26,549 nt of DNA, taken from positions 1 to 26,549 of the forward strand of contig PCXJ01000095.1 in NCBI GenBank assembly GCA_002787615.1, read 5' to 3'. A program made the translations under genes and the position numbers. The notes below the pieces were generated by a model. The model saw nothing but the letters and a program-made list of their open reading frames with translations, had not been told where the DNA came from and did not search any database. This document shows positions 1 through 8,014 of this stretch, in pieces; position 1 is the first letter of the stretch, and each line of letters starts with the position of its first letter. The stretch comes from Alphaproteobacteria bacterium CG11_big_fil_rev_8_21_14_0_20_44_7. GTDB lineage: Bacteria; Pseudomonadota; Alphaproteobacteria; Rickettsiales; 21-14-0-20-44-7.

Positions 1-504
1 CTGGAAGGTGTGGGCAAATCCCCAGCCTGCTTTGATTTTGATAAACTCAACAATCTAAATGCGCATTACATAAAACAAGCAGATGATTCTCATTTGGTGA
101 ATTTGATCGGAAGCTTGGATATACAAATCCCCGATTCAAAATTACTGATAAAAGCAATGCCGTTTTTGAAAGAACGCTCAAATACGCTGCTGGCGCTATA
201 TGATGATGCAAAATGGTTGTGGAATTATAGCTTGGACGACAAGGCACGCCAGATGTTGGAAAAAGCCGATAAAGAAGTTTTGACGAAAGTAATTGCTATG
301 TTTGAAACTGTTCAGGAATGGAATAAAGAAAATCTCGAAAAAGCCTTCCATGATTTTCTGGAAACAAACAGTTTGAAATTCGGCCAAGTTGGCCCTGCCC
401 TGCGTGCGCTCCTAACCGGAACTATGCAATCTCCGGCAATTTTTGATGTGATGAACGCGCTAGGAAAGGATGAGAGCTTGAAAAGGTTGAAAAATTCAAA
501 ATAA
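1..504 (+). CDS. gltX: Glutamyl-tRNA synthetase, C-terminal part (5' truncated by window edge)
   Basis: This is the last 167 codons of a class I glutamyl-tRNA synthetase, the cytoplasmic enzyme that charges tRNA-Glu (and, in many alphaproteobacteria, also mischarges tRNA-Gln). The frame is open to the first base of the window, so the GTG at position 10 is an internal valine, not a start. Visible family features are the SPA.FDF.KL..LN.HYI segment just after the catalytic core and the C-terminal anticodon-binding helical domain, which ends in a typical GPALRALLTG segment followed by PAIFDVMNALGK. The HIGH and KMSKS motifs lie upstream, outside the window. The gene ends 19 bases before def. The promoter proposed for def lies inside its last codons. 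The assignment is secure; only the extent is unknown. Confidence 0.93.
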   Translation: MEGVGKSPACFDFDKLNNLNAHYIKQADDSHLVNLIGSLDIQIPDSKLLIKAMPFLKERSNTLLALYDDAKWLWNYSLDDKARQMLEKADKEVLTKVIAMFETVQEWNKENLEKAFHDFLETNSLKFGQVGPALRALLTGTMQSPAIFDVMNALGKDESLKRLKNSK

Positions 505-515
505 ATTGTCATAAT
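487..515 (+). promoter_or_regulatory. Predicted sigma-70-type promoter of def, nearly leaderless
   Basis: TTGAAA (487-492), a 17-base spacer and CATAAT (510-515) form a good -35/-10 pair. It begins inside the end of gltX. Transcription would start about position 522, leaving only one or two bases before the def ATG at 524. No Shine-Dalgarno sequence precedes that ATG, which fits a leaderless message. This is inferred from sequence only. Confidence 0.45.
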
Positions 516-523
516 ATACCTAC

Positions 524-1048
524 ATGGCAATATTACGCATAATTACCGCGCCTGACCCGCGCCTGAAGATGATAGCCGAACCTGTTACGCAGGTGGATGA
601 TGAGCTGCGTCAGTTTATGGATGATTTGCTCGAAACAATGTATGATGCACATGGGATTGGCTTGGCTGCTACGCAGGTGGGAGTTTTAAAACGTGTTTTG
701 GTGCTGGACATTGCCCAACGTGAAGGCGACAGAAAGCCGATGTTCTTCATCAATCCGGAAATCACCGAGCATTCTGATGAAACCAATACATATACTGAAG
801 GTTGTTTGAGTTTTCCCGACCAATTTGCCGATGTTGAGCGCCCGAAATATGTCAAAGTTAAATATCTGGATTATGATGGAAAAGCTCAGGAAATTGATGC
901 GGATGAGTTGCTCGCAACCTGTTTACAACATGAAATTGACCATCTTGATGGCAAGGTTTTTGTGGATTATATCTCAAAAATCAAGCGTGATATAATCTTG
1001 CGCAGGCTCAAAAAAGATAAAAAACATTACGAGCAACCTTCCAGCTAG
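524..1048 (+). CDS. def: Peptide deformylase
   Basis: Peptide deformylase removes the N-formyl group from nascent proteins at the ribosome exit and is normally essential. The 174-aa protein has all three signature motifs: GIGLAATQVG (residues 44-53), EGCLSFP (92-98) and HEIDHLDG (136-143). The metal ligands are C94, H136 and H140, and the catalytic residue is E137. The length is normal for a type I bacterial enzyme, with a lysine-rich tail after the catalytic domain. The ATG at 524 gives the usual N-terminus (MAILRII.APDPRL). There is no Shine-Dalgarno site; the proposed promoter lies in the 3' end of gltX. def is often next to fmt, but here the next gene is an unrelated exported protein. Confidence 0.96.
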   Translation: MAILRIITAPDPRLKMIAEPVTQVDDELRQFMDDLLETMYDAHGIGLAATQVGVLKRVLVLDIAQREGDRKPMFFINPEITEHSDETNTYTEGCLSFPDQFADVERPKYVKVKYLDYDGKAQEIDADELLATCLQHEIDHLDGKVFVDYISKIKRDIILRRLKKDKKHYEQPSS

Positions 1049-1185
1049 CCCAAAAGCCTCCTAAAATGTAACATTGTAACAATAGTTGCTGAAATAATTA
1101 ATATTTGGCGAGATAATAGTTTTTTTGCTTTTCCTTATGGGGTTTAGCCTCTAATATTTAAAAATAAAAACGGGAGTTTTATATT

Positions 1186-3951
1186 ATGTTTCCTAAGAAA
1201 ACAGCCCTTGCCTTAACGTTCACAACGGCACTTAGCCTTTCCATTAACGCTCATGCCGAATTCGGCTATGAAGATACGAGCTTTAATAGCGATATTGTTG
1301 ACGCTGTTGAGTATGGCAGCAAGGACCGTGTTGAGTCATTGTTGCGTAACGGCGTTAATCCGGATGAGCGCGGCGATTTCGGAACAACTCCCCTGATTCG
1401 TGCTGCATATCGTGGCTCAACTGATTTGGTAAGATTGCTTCTGCAAAGTGGTGCTAACCCCAATGTCGCAGATATTGGCGGTGCAACACCTCTGCATGTA
1501 GCCTCCCGTGAAGGGCATGAAGCCGTTGTTGATATGCTCTTGCAATATGGCGCGTCTGTGAATGCTGCCGATAATGAAGGAAACACACCGCTTATGCGTG
1601 CTTCAGCTAAGGGTAATACCACTATTGTTGCTGTGTTGATTTCTAATGGCGGTAAGGTTAATGACACAAATGATGTGGGTGAATCTGCGCTGCTTTATGC
1701 CGCCGAAGCTGATGATTATGACTCGGTTGATATGCTGCTTGCTCAAGGTGCTGAAATTAAGATTGTTAATGAAGAGGGTAGCAGTCCTGCCGAAATCGCT
1801 CAAAGAAAAGGCAATGAGATGATGATTGCCAGTATCGCGGAAACAGCTCCGCAACAACCGGTATTCTCAACGCAAGAGGGTGTGCCGCCGATGATGGAAG
1901 CCGCACCTGCTCCAATTCAACTTGCATCAGCAAGCGCTAAACCGCAGATTAATAGTAAGGAAATATTCCACCGCCTGGAGGCTGAAAATAAAATTAATTT
2001 AGCGCAAGCCGGAGCGATTAAAAAGAAGCCTGCAAAAGATTGGCTAAATGGTCTGAAAGATGTTTTTGAAGCGGCGGGAGCTTTTGAGCTTGCGGCGGTT
2101 AAGAATTATGAGGCGGGCACTAAATATGTTCTGCTTGATTTCGGCAGCTTCCCAAGCAAGGTTTTTGCCGACAAGAAAGCTGCGGAGATTAAATCTCAGC
2201 ATGGTGACTTGATAGCCGACATCGGAATTGCCGTGATAGAAAAGGGTAGCAATTTTGTAGTTAATGGCGGGATATTGAGTGATAAGAATGAGGCATTTGC
2301 AATCTGCAAAAAGCTTGTTGCGCAAGGTGTGAATTGCCGTCCGGTTGAAACGACTTTGATAACTTCCGATCAATTCCAGAAATTTAATATAAGCTCATCT
2401 GCTTCATCTGCTTCTGCGCCTGCAAAGGAAATGGCGGCAAATGCTGCGCCTAAGTCAATTGAAGATTTGATTGATTTGCCACAGCCTCCTGCCGTTCCGT
2501 CATTGCCCGCCCCTTCTGCGGCAAGTGACGATTTGGCGAAAAAGGAAATGGTTGCTGCCGTTGAATCTCCGGCACCAAAAGCTGCCGAAAAAGTTGCCGA
2601 AAAAGCCGTTGCAAAGCCAGTGAAAAAGAAAGTGGTCGAGAGCATCACGCCATCTGTTCCGGTTGCTGTTACCCAAGCTCCGCTTGAGCAAGCGTCTGAT
2701 GAAGAGGCTGAAGCGCCGTCTTTGCAGGAAATCGCCGGAATGGAAACTGTTGAAAGCACGGAAATTGCAAATCAAAAAATTGCGGGAATTGAAGAAGAGA
2801 AAAATGAGCTTGAAGATTTTATCGCAAAAATCTTTGAAGAAGATAATGGAGAGGCAAATCCGGCTTTGATAAAGAAGCATGAAAAGGAAGCTCCAACTCC
2901 AGATAATGCTGAGGAGAAGGTCTCTGCAAAACCGGTTAATATTGCAAGTGGCTTAGTTGCCTCTAAGGCTCCTGAAGTTGCGCCTGAGGAAATGGAAAAA
3001 ATAGAGGAAGCAGAGCCGATTGAATACCCAGCTCCAGCCCCGATTGTTTCTGCTCCGAAAAAAGCTGAGAAAGCTGAGAAAGTTGAAGAAGCTGTGGCAG
3101 TAGCTCCGCCCAAAGCCGTGGCTATAAAAGAAGCTGCAATAGCTCCTGCGGCAAAGCCAGCTTCGAATATGCCTGTAGAAGCTAAGGAGCGCGAGTCTAA
3201 TATTCCTATATTGCCGAGCAGCCTAACTGCGAGTGAGAAAGCATCTGATTTGCCAAAATTAGCCGAGCCGGAGCCAGTTAAAAAAGTAGTTGTGAAGTCG
3301 GCAGTAATAGCAGAGCCAAAGCCAAGGCCTGTTCCGGTGCCGGTTGTTGTCGCGTCTGGTGCGCCAAGCGCCCCTACTCCGAAAGTTAATGAAGAGCCAA
3401 AAGTGCTGAATAATCCGGATTCCAAGCCCGATGAGGATTTACTGGCTTCTATGGTCAAGCCTAGGGCGGATGATGATAAATTTGAGGTTGCGAAGCCTGT
3501 GCGTGTTGATGCCGCAACTCCGCAAGATTCTCGTCCGGTTATCAGATTTGAGAAGCGTTATGTTGCCCCAACTCCTTTGCTCTCCCGCAATCGTTGGGTT
3601 CAGGTTGACTATTTCCAAACCGCAGGAGTTACTTACGGATTTTGGAATCATGTCAAATCCACCTATCAAATTCCTGATGATTTATCCGCAAAAGCTGTTA
3701 TGGGCTTGAGAGGAAATGGCTACTATTCCGCGCAAATCGGCCCATTTGTTAATGATGGGCAAGCGCAGCAATTCTGCAATACAATTTCTCCCGAAAATTT
3801 GAAATGCGGAATTCAGAGAAGCGTTGCCAATTATAACAGATATCCATCAGCTAGCAGGAGCTCAGGCTATAAGAATTTTGATGGCTCATCTGCCGGACGG
3901 CATTCATCAAATGGCGGGCGCGGGAATGTATTATCACGCTCACGCTATTAA
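1186..3951 (+). CDS. Exported ankyrin-repeat protein with two SPOR-like domains
   Basis: This is a 921-aa protein. Residues 1-24 form a Sec signal peptide ending in AHA. Five ankyrin repeats follow (about 32-198) with clear TPLIRAA / LLLQSGANPN-type helices, plus a partial sixth. A SPOR-like segment lies near 312-392 (KYVLLDFGSF ... GVNCRPVET). A long Ala/Pro/Lys/Glu-rich linker of about 400 residues comes next, and a second SPOR-like segment ends the protein near 800-884 (NRWVQVDYF ... YYSAQIGPF ... CGIQRS). SPOR domains usually bind glycan strands stripped of stem peptides at the division septum, and ankyrin repeats bind proteins. A periplasmic or cell-envelope scaffold is therefore the likely role, but this is inference. 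A GGGAG ribosome site lies nine bases before the ATG. The gene appears monocistronic. No named orthologue is recognised. Confidence 0.8.
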   Translation: MFPKKTALALTFTTALSLSINAHAEFGYEDTSFNSDIVDAVEYGSKDRVESLLRNGVNPDERGDFGTTPLIRAAYRGSTDLVRLLLQSGANPNVADIGGATPLHVASREGHEAVVDMLLQYGASVNAADNEGNTPLMRASAKGNTTIVAVLISNGGKVNDTNDVGESALLYAAEADDYDSVDMLLAQGAEIKIVNEEGSSPAEIAQRKGNEMMIASIAETAPQQPVFSTQEGVPPMMEAAPAPIQLASASAKPQINSKEIFHRLEAENKINLAQAGAIKKKPAKDWLNGLKDVFEAAGAFELAAVKNYEAGTKYVLLDFGSFPSKVFADKKAAEIKSQHGDLIADIGIAVIEKGSNFVVNGGILSDKNEAFAICKKLVAQGVNCRPVETTLITSDQFQKFNISSSASSASAPAKEMAANAAPKSIEDLIDLPQPPAVPSLPAPSAASDDLAKKEMVAAVESPAPKAAEKVAEKAVAKPVKKKVVESITPSVPVAVTQAPLEQASDEEAEAPSLQEIAGMETVESTEIANQKIAGIEEEKNELEDFIAKIFEEDNGEANPALIKKHEKEAPTPDNAEEKVSAKPVNIASGLVASKAPEVAPEEMEKIEEAEPIEYPAPAPIVSAPKKAEKAEKVEEAVAVAPPKAVAIKEAAIAPAAKPASNMPVEAKERESNIPILPSSLTASEKASDLPKLAEPEPVKKVVVKSAVIAEPKPRPVPVPVVVASGAPSAPTPKVNEEPKVLNNPDSKPDEDLLASMVKPRADDDKFEVAKPVRVDAATPQDSRPVIRFEKRYVAPTPLLSRNRWVQVDYFQTAGVTYGFWNHVKSTYQIPDDLSAKAVMGLRGNGYYSAQIGPFVNDGQAQQFCNTISPENLKCGIQRSVANYNRYPSASRSSGYKNFDGSSAGRHSSNGGRGNVLSRSRY

Positions 3952-3996
3952 CTCGTCCGACTGCTTGATTCTGGCTGATTGTTGATTATCTCTATT

Positions 3997-4015
3997 GAAA
4001 CCTACACGAAACCTA
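3997..4015 (+). promoter_or_regulatory. Tandem direct repeat upstream of the bufferin gene, possible operator
   Basis: The octamer GAAACCTA occurs at 3997-4004 and again at 4008-4015, exactly 11 bases apart, about one helical turn. The second copy overlaps a TATAAA sequence (4014-4019) and lies just before the AAGGAG ribosome site. The spacing and placement suit a binding site for a regulator of the downstream gene, but no regulator can be named. Confidence 0.3.
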
Positions 4016-4035
4016 TAAACAATTAAGGAGCGACT

Positions 4036-4320
4036 ATGACTATCAAAAGAAATTTTACAATAGCAACTTCCGCAGCAATCATCGCGATTGCGGCATCACC
4101 ATTTGTGACCAAAGCCAATGCTGAAGAAGCGAAAAAGCAGGAAAAGGAAAAATGCTATGGCATCGCCAAATCCGGAAAAAATGATTGTGGTTGGAGCGGT
4201 GGCTCATGTGCCGGCTCGGCGACTGAAGATGGCCTTGCGGACTCTTGGATTTTTCTTCCAAAAGGCACATGTGATAAAATAGTTGGCGCAAGCTTAGAAG
4301 CCGCACCTGCTGCTGAATAA
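4036..4320 (+). CDS. bufA1: DUF2282-family bufferin-type metallophore precursor (BufA1-like)
   Basis: A 94-aa exported peptide with a signal sequence ending ANA|E at residue 29. The mature part holds four cysteines (C40, C51, C58, C79) in the DUF2282 arrangement: KCYGIAKSGKNDC, then SCAG, then a FLPKGTCDKIVG end. In the bufferin family, cysteines of this core are modified by an MNIO enzyme (BufB, DUF692) with a partner protein (BufC). The modified peptide is exported and buffers copper or other metals in the periplasm. The sequence shows the precursor only: neither bufB nor bufC adjoins it, since the next gene is plsY on the other strand. AAGGAG lies five bases before the ATG, so translation should be strong. 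The family call is fairly sure; modification and metal are inferred. Confidence 0.8.
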   Translation: MTIKRNFTIATSAAIIAIAASPFVTKANAEEAKKQEKEKCYGIAKSGKNDCGWSGGSCAGSATEDGLADSWIFLPKGTCDKIVGASLEAAPAAE

Positions 4321-4349
4321 AACTACTATAATCATGATAAATTAAGTTC

Positions 4350-4446
4350 GTCATTGCCTGAATCCGTAAGGATTCTAGGGCAATTTCATTGAGCTAAGTT
4401 TGAATCTAGATTCCCCTAGGATTTGCAAGCAAATTCAGGGAATGAC
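4350..4446 (-). repeat. Palindromic intergenic element, copy 1 (inverted)
   Basis: This is a 97-bp copy of the three-copy element, in reverse orientation relative to the other two. It has outer inverted repeats GTCATTCCCTGAAT / ATTCAGGCAATGAC with one mismatch. On the minus strand there are two internal hairpins with arms ATTTGC/GCAAAT and GAATCC/GGATTC. It lies between the convergent ends of bufA1 and plsY, so it could also act as a bidirectional transcript end. Confidence 0.8.
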
Positions 4447-4466
4447 GGATAACAATGTGAGGCATT

Positions 4467-5024
4467 TTACTTCTCCTCACCCTTAATCAATTTGCGGATA
4501 TTGCTGTGATGGCGGATTGTGACCAGAACAGCAATAGCCAGCATTTCCCAGAAAAATTCCTCATACCAAAATATGCCGGAAATAATCACCATCAGATTGA
4601 TTGAGGTTAATGCTGCAACTGATGAAATGCGAAATATCAAGAAGGTGCAAAGCCAAATTCCGAGCGCAGCTAACCCCGCCACCCAATTTAAAACGAGCAG
4701 CGCTCCAAAAGTTGTCGCCACCCCCTTCCCGCCTTTGAATTTCAGGAAGATTGAGAAGCAATGCCCAAAAATCACCGCCACAAATGCCAATGCAGGCAAG
4801 CCAAATTGAGAGGCAATCCAAACGGCGAGAGCTCCTTTGAGCGCATCCAGAATCAATGTTGCGGCAGCAAGTTTTTTACCACCGAAGCGCACCATATTTG
4901 TTGCACCGGGGTTGCCACTGCCAAATTTGGTGATATCCCCAAGCCCCGCCAATTTGCTAATCACAATTGCAAACGGAATTGACCCGATTAGGAAGGAGAT
5001 AGCTGTTATGATTAGTATTTGCAT
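4467..5024 (-). CDS. plsY: Glycerol-3-phosphate acyltransferase PlsY
   Basis: PlsY is the inner-membrane enzyme that transfers an acyl group from acyl-phosphate (made by PlsX) to glycerol 3-phosphate, giving lysophosphatidic acid, the first step of phospholipid synthesis. The 185-aa protein is highly hydrophobic with several membrane helices. It carries all the conserved loops: GSIPFA (14-19), GSGNPGATN (35-43), GHCFSIFLKFKGGKGVAT (87-104) and RHHSNIRKL near 171. Its length is slightly below the usual 195-210. The gene is monocistronic here and diverges from the pilin-like gene across 43 AT-rich bases. No Shine-Dalgarno site is evident. Confidence 0.95.
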   Translation of the reverse strand: MQILIITAISFLIGSIPFAIVISKLAGLGDITKFGSGNPGATNMVRFGGKKLAAATLILDALKGALAVWIASQFGLPALAFVAVIFGHCFSIFLKFKGGKGVATTFGALLVLNWVAGLAALGIWLCTFLIFRISSVAALTSINLMVIISGIFWYEEFFWEMLAIAVLVTIRHHSNIRKLIKGEEK

Positions 5025-5034
5025 ATTTTATATG

Positions 5035-5040
5035 TATAAT
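5035..5040 (+). promoter_or_regulatory. Possible -10 box for the pilin-like gene
   Basis: A perfect TATAAT lies 28 bases before the ATG in the short divergent gap with plsY. No convincing -35 box is seen at the usual distance, so the call is weak. Confidence 0.3.
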
Positions 5041-5067
5041 ATCTATGAAGTAATTTGAAATGATTTT

Positions 5068-5832
5068 ATGAAACGCGGCTTCACATTAGTAGAATTATCC
5101 ATTGTTCTCGTGATTATCGGGCTGCTGATTGGCGGGATTCTGGTCGCGCAGAGCATGATTGAGGCGACAAAAATCCAATCACAGATTCGTCAGTTTGAGC
5201 AGATGACCGCTGCAATTAAGCTATTTGAATTAAAATATAACCGTTTGCCAGGAGATTCGCCATATCACAGCGCTGCGGGCGATGGTGATGGAAAGCTAGA
5301 AAACACGCCTATGAATGCAGGGAGCATCACATACAGCACACCATCTTATACATATGAGATAGCAAATTTTTGGCCACATCTTCAACAAGATGGTTTTTTG
5401 ACAAAAGAATATGGGACTTTTTCTAATGACGCATCCTCTGGAGCGCATGTTGGAACTCACTTCCCTAAAGCTATAATAGGGGGCGGAAAAACCGGAATCG
5501 CCATATATGCCAGCAATGGAACCACTTTTGGAGATCCAAGATATAGATATTACCTCGCAAATTTTGAAGCTAGCTCTAGCGTTAATCTTAATATCTCAAC
5601 AACAGCTTCAGTTGCTACTGTTGCAGTTGCTGATATGTTCGCATTAGACACCAAAATTGATGATGGCTATGCTTATGTAAATAATTGGACATTATATACG
5701 GCAGGGTTAATAAGCACTTCTAGCGTTTCTTCTTCTTGCTATACAGCTAGCGGCACTCATTGGAAATATAGCCCCACCACTGGCGCAAATTGCTATTTTC
5801 TTATGTCTTTTAGAGATGGTATTAACAATTGA
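5068..5832 (+). CDS. Type IV pilin-like prepilin
   Basis: A 254-aa protein that begins with a textbook prepilin peptide: MKRG, then FTLVELSIVLVIIGLLIGG. A prepilin peptidase would cut after G4 and methylate F5, with the conserved Glu at +5. The hydrophobic helix is followed by an amphipathic stretch and a globular domain with an LPGD...GDGDG region. Near the C-terminus two cysteines (in SSSCYTA and GANCYF) probably form a disulfide loop. It could be a pilus subunit, a minor pilin or a type II secretion pseudopilin. No pilus assembly gene adjoins it, so the sequence cannot tell which. It sits alone between divergent plsY and downstream acs. Confidence 0.8.
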   Translation: MKRGFTLVELSIVLVIIGLLIGGILVAQSMIEATKIQSQIRQFEQMTAAIKLFELKYNRLPGDSPYHSAAGDGDGKLENTPMNAGSITYSTPSYTYEIANFWPHLQQDGFLTKEYGTFSNDASSGAHVGTHFPKAIIGGGKTGIAIYASNGTTFGDPRYRYYLANFEASSSVNLNISTTASVATVAVADMFALDTKIDDGYAYVNNWTLYTAGLISTSSVSSSCYTASGTHWKYSPTTGANCYFLMSFRDGINN

Positions 5833-5843
5833 TTTTGGAGCGC

Positions 5844-5871
5844 TTGACCTGCATCCTCAAATTCATATAAT
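5844..5871 (+). promoter_or_regulatory. Predicted acs promoter giving a leaderless mRNA
   Basis: TTGACC (5844-5849), a 16-base spacer and a perfect TATAAT (5866-5871) form the strongest promoter-like match in the window. The -10 box ends six bases before the ATG at 5878, so the predicted start of transcription is the A of the start codon itself. No Shine-Dalgarno site exists. Confidence 0.6.
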
Positions 5872-5877
5872 CACATC

Positions 5878-7815
5878 ATGCAAAATATATACCCCATCCC
5901 CGCGAATTTTCAAAATGCAAAAATCACTCCGGCGAAATATGAGGAGATGTATGCCGAATCTGTGGCGAATCCCGATAAGTTTTGGGCAGAACAGGCTGAG
6001 TGCTTGGATTGGACAAAAAAATGGGATAAGGTAAAAAACACGGATTTTTCGGGCGATGTATCAATCAAATGGTTTGAGGGCGGCGAGCTAAATATTGCTG
6101 CAAACTGTATTGACCGTCATTTGAAAGAGCGTGGCGATAAAGTTGCGATTATTTGGGAAGGTGATAATCCAAATGACTCCAAAAAAATCACCTATAAGCA
6201 ACTCCACCAAGAAGTTTGCAAATTCGCAAATGTGCTGGAAGAGCAAGGCATCACAAAAGGTGACCGCGTAACCATCTATATGCCGATGATTCCCGAAGCG
6301 GCCTATGCCATGCTTGCCTGCGCGCGCATCGGTGCGATTCACAGCGTTGTATTTGGAGGATTTTCGCCCGAAGCCTTGGCCGGACGCATCACCGATTGCG
6401 ATAGCAGCTATATCATTACTGCCGATGAAGGTGTGCGCGGTGGAAAATCAATCGCATTAAAAGCCAGTGTTGATGCGGCAATAGAAAAATCCGGCCATAA
6501 GATAAATTCTGTAATTGTGGTTAAGCGTACAGGCGGAAAAATCAATTGGGTTGAAGGTCGCGATTATTGGTATGAGGATTTGATCAAAGATGCTTCTGAA
6601 AAACATGAAGCCAAGCCAATGGAGGCTGAAAACCCACTATTCATATTATATACTAGCGGTTCAACCGGAAAGCCGAAAGGCGTACTCCACACATCGGCAG
6701 GTTATTTGCTTTTTGCTGCAATCACGCATGACTACACATTCGATTTGCGTGAAGATGATGTTTACTGGTGCACCGCCGATATTGGCTGGGTAACTGGACA
6801 TAGCTACATAATCTACGGCCCGCTTTGCAATGGCGCAACCACGTTGATGTTTGAGGGCGTGCCGACCTACCCCGATGCATCACGTTTTTGGCAGGTTGTT
6901 GATAAGCACCAAGTCACTCAATTTTATACCGCGCCCACTGCAATCCGCGCATTAATTGCCCGTGGGGATGAATTCGTTACTAAAACCAGCCGAAAATCAT
7001 TGCGCGTTTTGGGTAGTGTTGGTGAGCCGATAAACCCAGAAGCTTGGCGCTGGTACTATGAAATTGTCGGTGATTCACGCTGCCCGATTGTCGATACATG
7101 GTGGCAAACCGAAACTGGCGGCTTTTTGCTAACTCCCCTGCCCGGCGCAACTGAGCTAAAACCCGGCTCGGCAACCAAGCCGTTTTTTGGTATTCAGCCT
7201 GTGATTCTGGATAAGGACGGCAAAGAATTGGAGGGCGAAGCAGAAGGGATTTTATGCTTCAAGGATTCATGGCCTGGGCAAATGCGCTCGGTTTATGGTG
7301 ACCATAAGCGCTTTATCCAAACCTATTTTAGCCAATATAAGGGCTATTATATGTGCGGAGATGGTGCAAAACGTGACCAAGATGGTTATTACTGGATTAC
7401 CGGACGTGTGGATGATGTGATAAATGTTAGCGGCCACCGCATCGGCACAGCAGAGGTGGAATCCGCACTTGTGCTGCACAAGGATGTGTCCGAAGCGGCG
7501 GTGGTTGGGCATAATCACGATATTAAGGGGCAGGCGATTTATGCTTATGTGATTTTGAATGGCAGCGCACATGCTTCCGAGGATTTGCGCGCCGAGCTGA
7601 ATGATTTGGTGAAAAAAGAAATCGGCTCATTTGCCAAACCGGAAGTAATACATTTTACGCCGGAATTGCCAAAAACCCGTAGTGGTAAAATCATGCGCCG
7701 CATTTTGCGCAAAATTGCCAATAACGAATCTGAGAGCATCGGTGATACATCAACGCTGCTAAATCCGGAAATTGTCGAGCAACTTATTGAAGACAACAAA
7801 AAGCTGGTGGCTTAG
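5878..7815 (+). CDS. acs: Acetyl-CoA synthetase (AMP-forming)
   Basis: This enzyme converts acetate, ATP and CoA to acetyl-CoA through an acetyl-adenylate in the cytoplasm, allowing acetate scavenging. At 645 aa it has the normal length. Visible motifs are the P-loop YTSGSTGKPKGV (from about residue 258), the TADIGWVTGHSYIIYGPL segment, GSVGEPINPEAW, DTWWQTETGG (about 406), the hinge GRVDDVINVSGHRIGTAEVE, and the C-terminal RSGKIMRR. In that last motif K604 matches the lysine that is acetylated to switch the enzyme off in other bacteria. Its promoter begins just after the pilin gene, so it is probably transcribed alone and leaderless. A palindromic element follows the stop codon by eight bases. 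Confidence 0.97.
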   Translation: MQNIYPIPANFQNAKITPAKYEEMYAESVANPDKFWAEQAECLDWTKKWDKVKNTDFSGDVSIKWFEGGELNIAANCIDRHLKERGDKVAIIWEGDNPNDSKKITYKQLHQEVCKFANVLEEQGITKGDRVTIYMPMIPEAAYAMLACARIGAIHSVVFGGFSPEALAGRITDCDSSYIITADEGVRGGKSIALKASVDAAIEKSGHKINSVIVVKRTGGKINWVEGRDYWYEDLIKDASEKHEAKPMEAENPLFILYTSGSTGKPKGVLHTSAGYLLFAAITHDYTFDLREDDVYWCTADIGWVTGHSYIIYGPLCNGATTLMFEGVPTYPDASRFWQVVDKHQVTQFYTAPTAIRALIARGDEFVTKTSRKSLRVLGSVGEPINPEAWRWYYEIVGDSRCPIVDTWWQTETGGFLLTPLPGATELKPGSATKPFFGIQPVILDKDGKELEGEAEGILCFKDSWPGQMRSVYGDHKRFIQTYFSQYKGYYMCGDGAKRDQDGYYWITGRVDDVINVSGHRIGTAEVESALVLHKDVSEAAVVGHNHDIKGQAIYAYVILNGSAHASEDLRAELNDLVKKEIGSFAKPEVIHFTPELPKTRSGKIMRRILRKIANNESESIGDTSTLLNPEIVEQLIEDNKKLVA

Positions 7816-7823
7816 CTCTTTCA

Positions 7824-7907
7824 GTCATTCCCTGAATTCCGCAGGAATTCTAGGGGAATCTGCAGCATATAGATTGCCCTAGAATGCTTTCGCATTCAGG
7901 CAATGAC
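7824..7907 (+). repeat. Palindromic intergenic element, copy 2
   Basis: This 84-bp copy has the same outer inverted repeats as copies 1 and 3. The left hairpin has arms GAATTCC/GGAATTC around GCA; the right hairpin has arms GAATGC/GCATTC around TTTC. It lies just after acs and before the promoter of the next gene, where it could shape the 3' end of the acs message. Confidence 0.85.
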
Positions 7908-7956
7908 AATCTATGTTATCTTAGGAATACAATATTTTGCCCCGACTATAAAGATA

Positions 7957-7985
7957 TTGACTTTAATTAATGTTTTTACTATAAA
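7957..7985 (+). promoter_or_regulatory. Predicted promoter of orf102
   Basis: TTGACT (7957-7962), a 17-base AT-rich spacer and TATAAA (7980-7985) form a strong sigma-70-type promoter. Transcription would begin near 7992, giving a leader of about 23 bases that holds the GGAG ribosome site. Confidence 0.6.
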
Positions 7986-8014
7986 ATTCGTAATATACAA
8001 AATTGGAGAATAAG

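Noticed and set aside
2772..3458. 228-codon minus-strand open frame rich in Ser, Ala, Gly and Thr
   Set aside because: It is the reverse reading of the low-complexity Ala/Pro/Glu/Lys linker of the ankyrin-SPOR gene; it has no start signals and no plausible fold.
8003..8014. TTG start adding four residues to orf102
   Set aside because: The TTG is part of the TTGGAG ribosome-binding sequence for the ATG at 8015.
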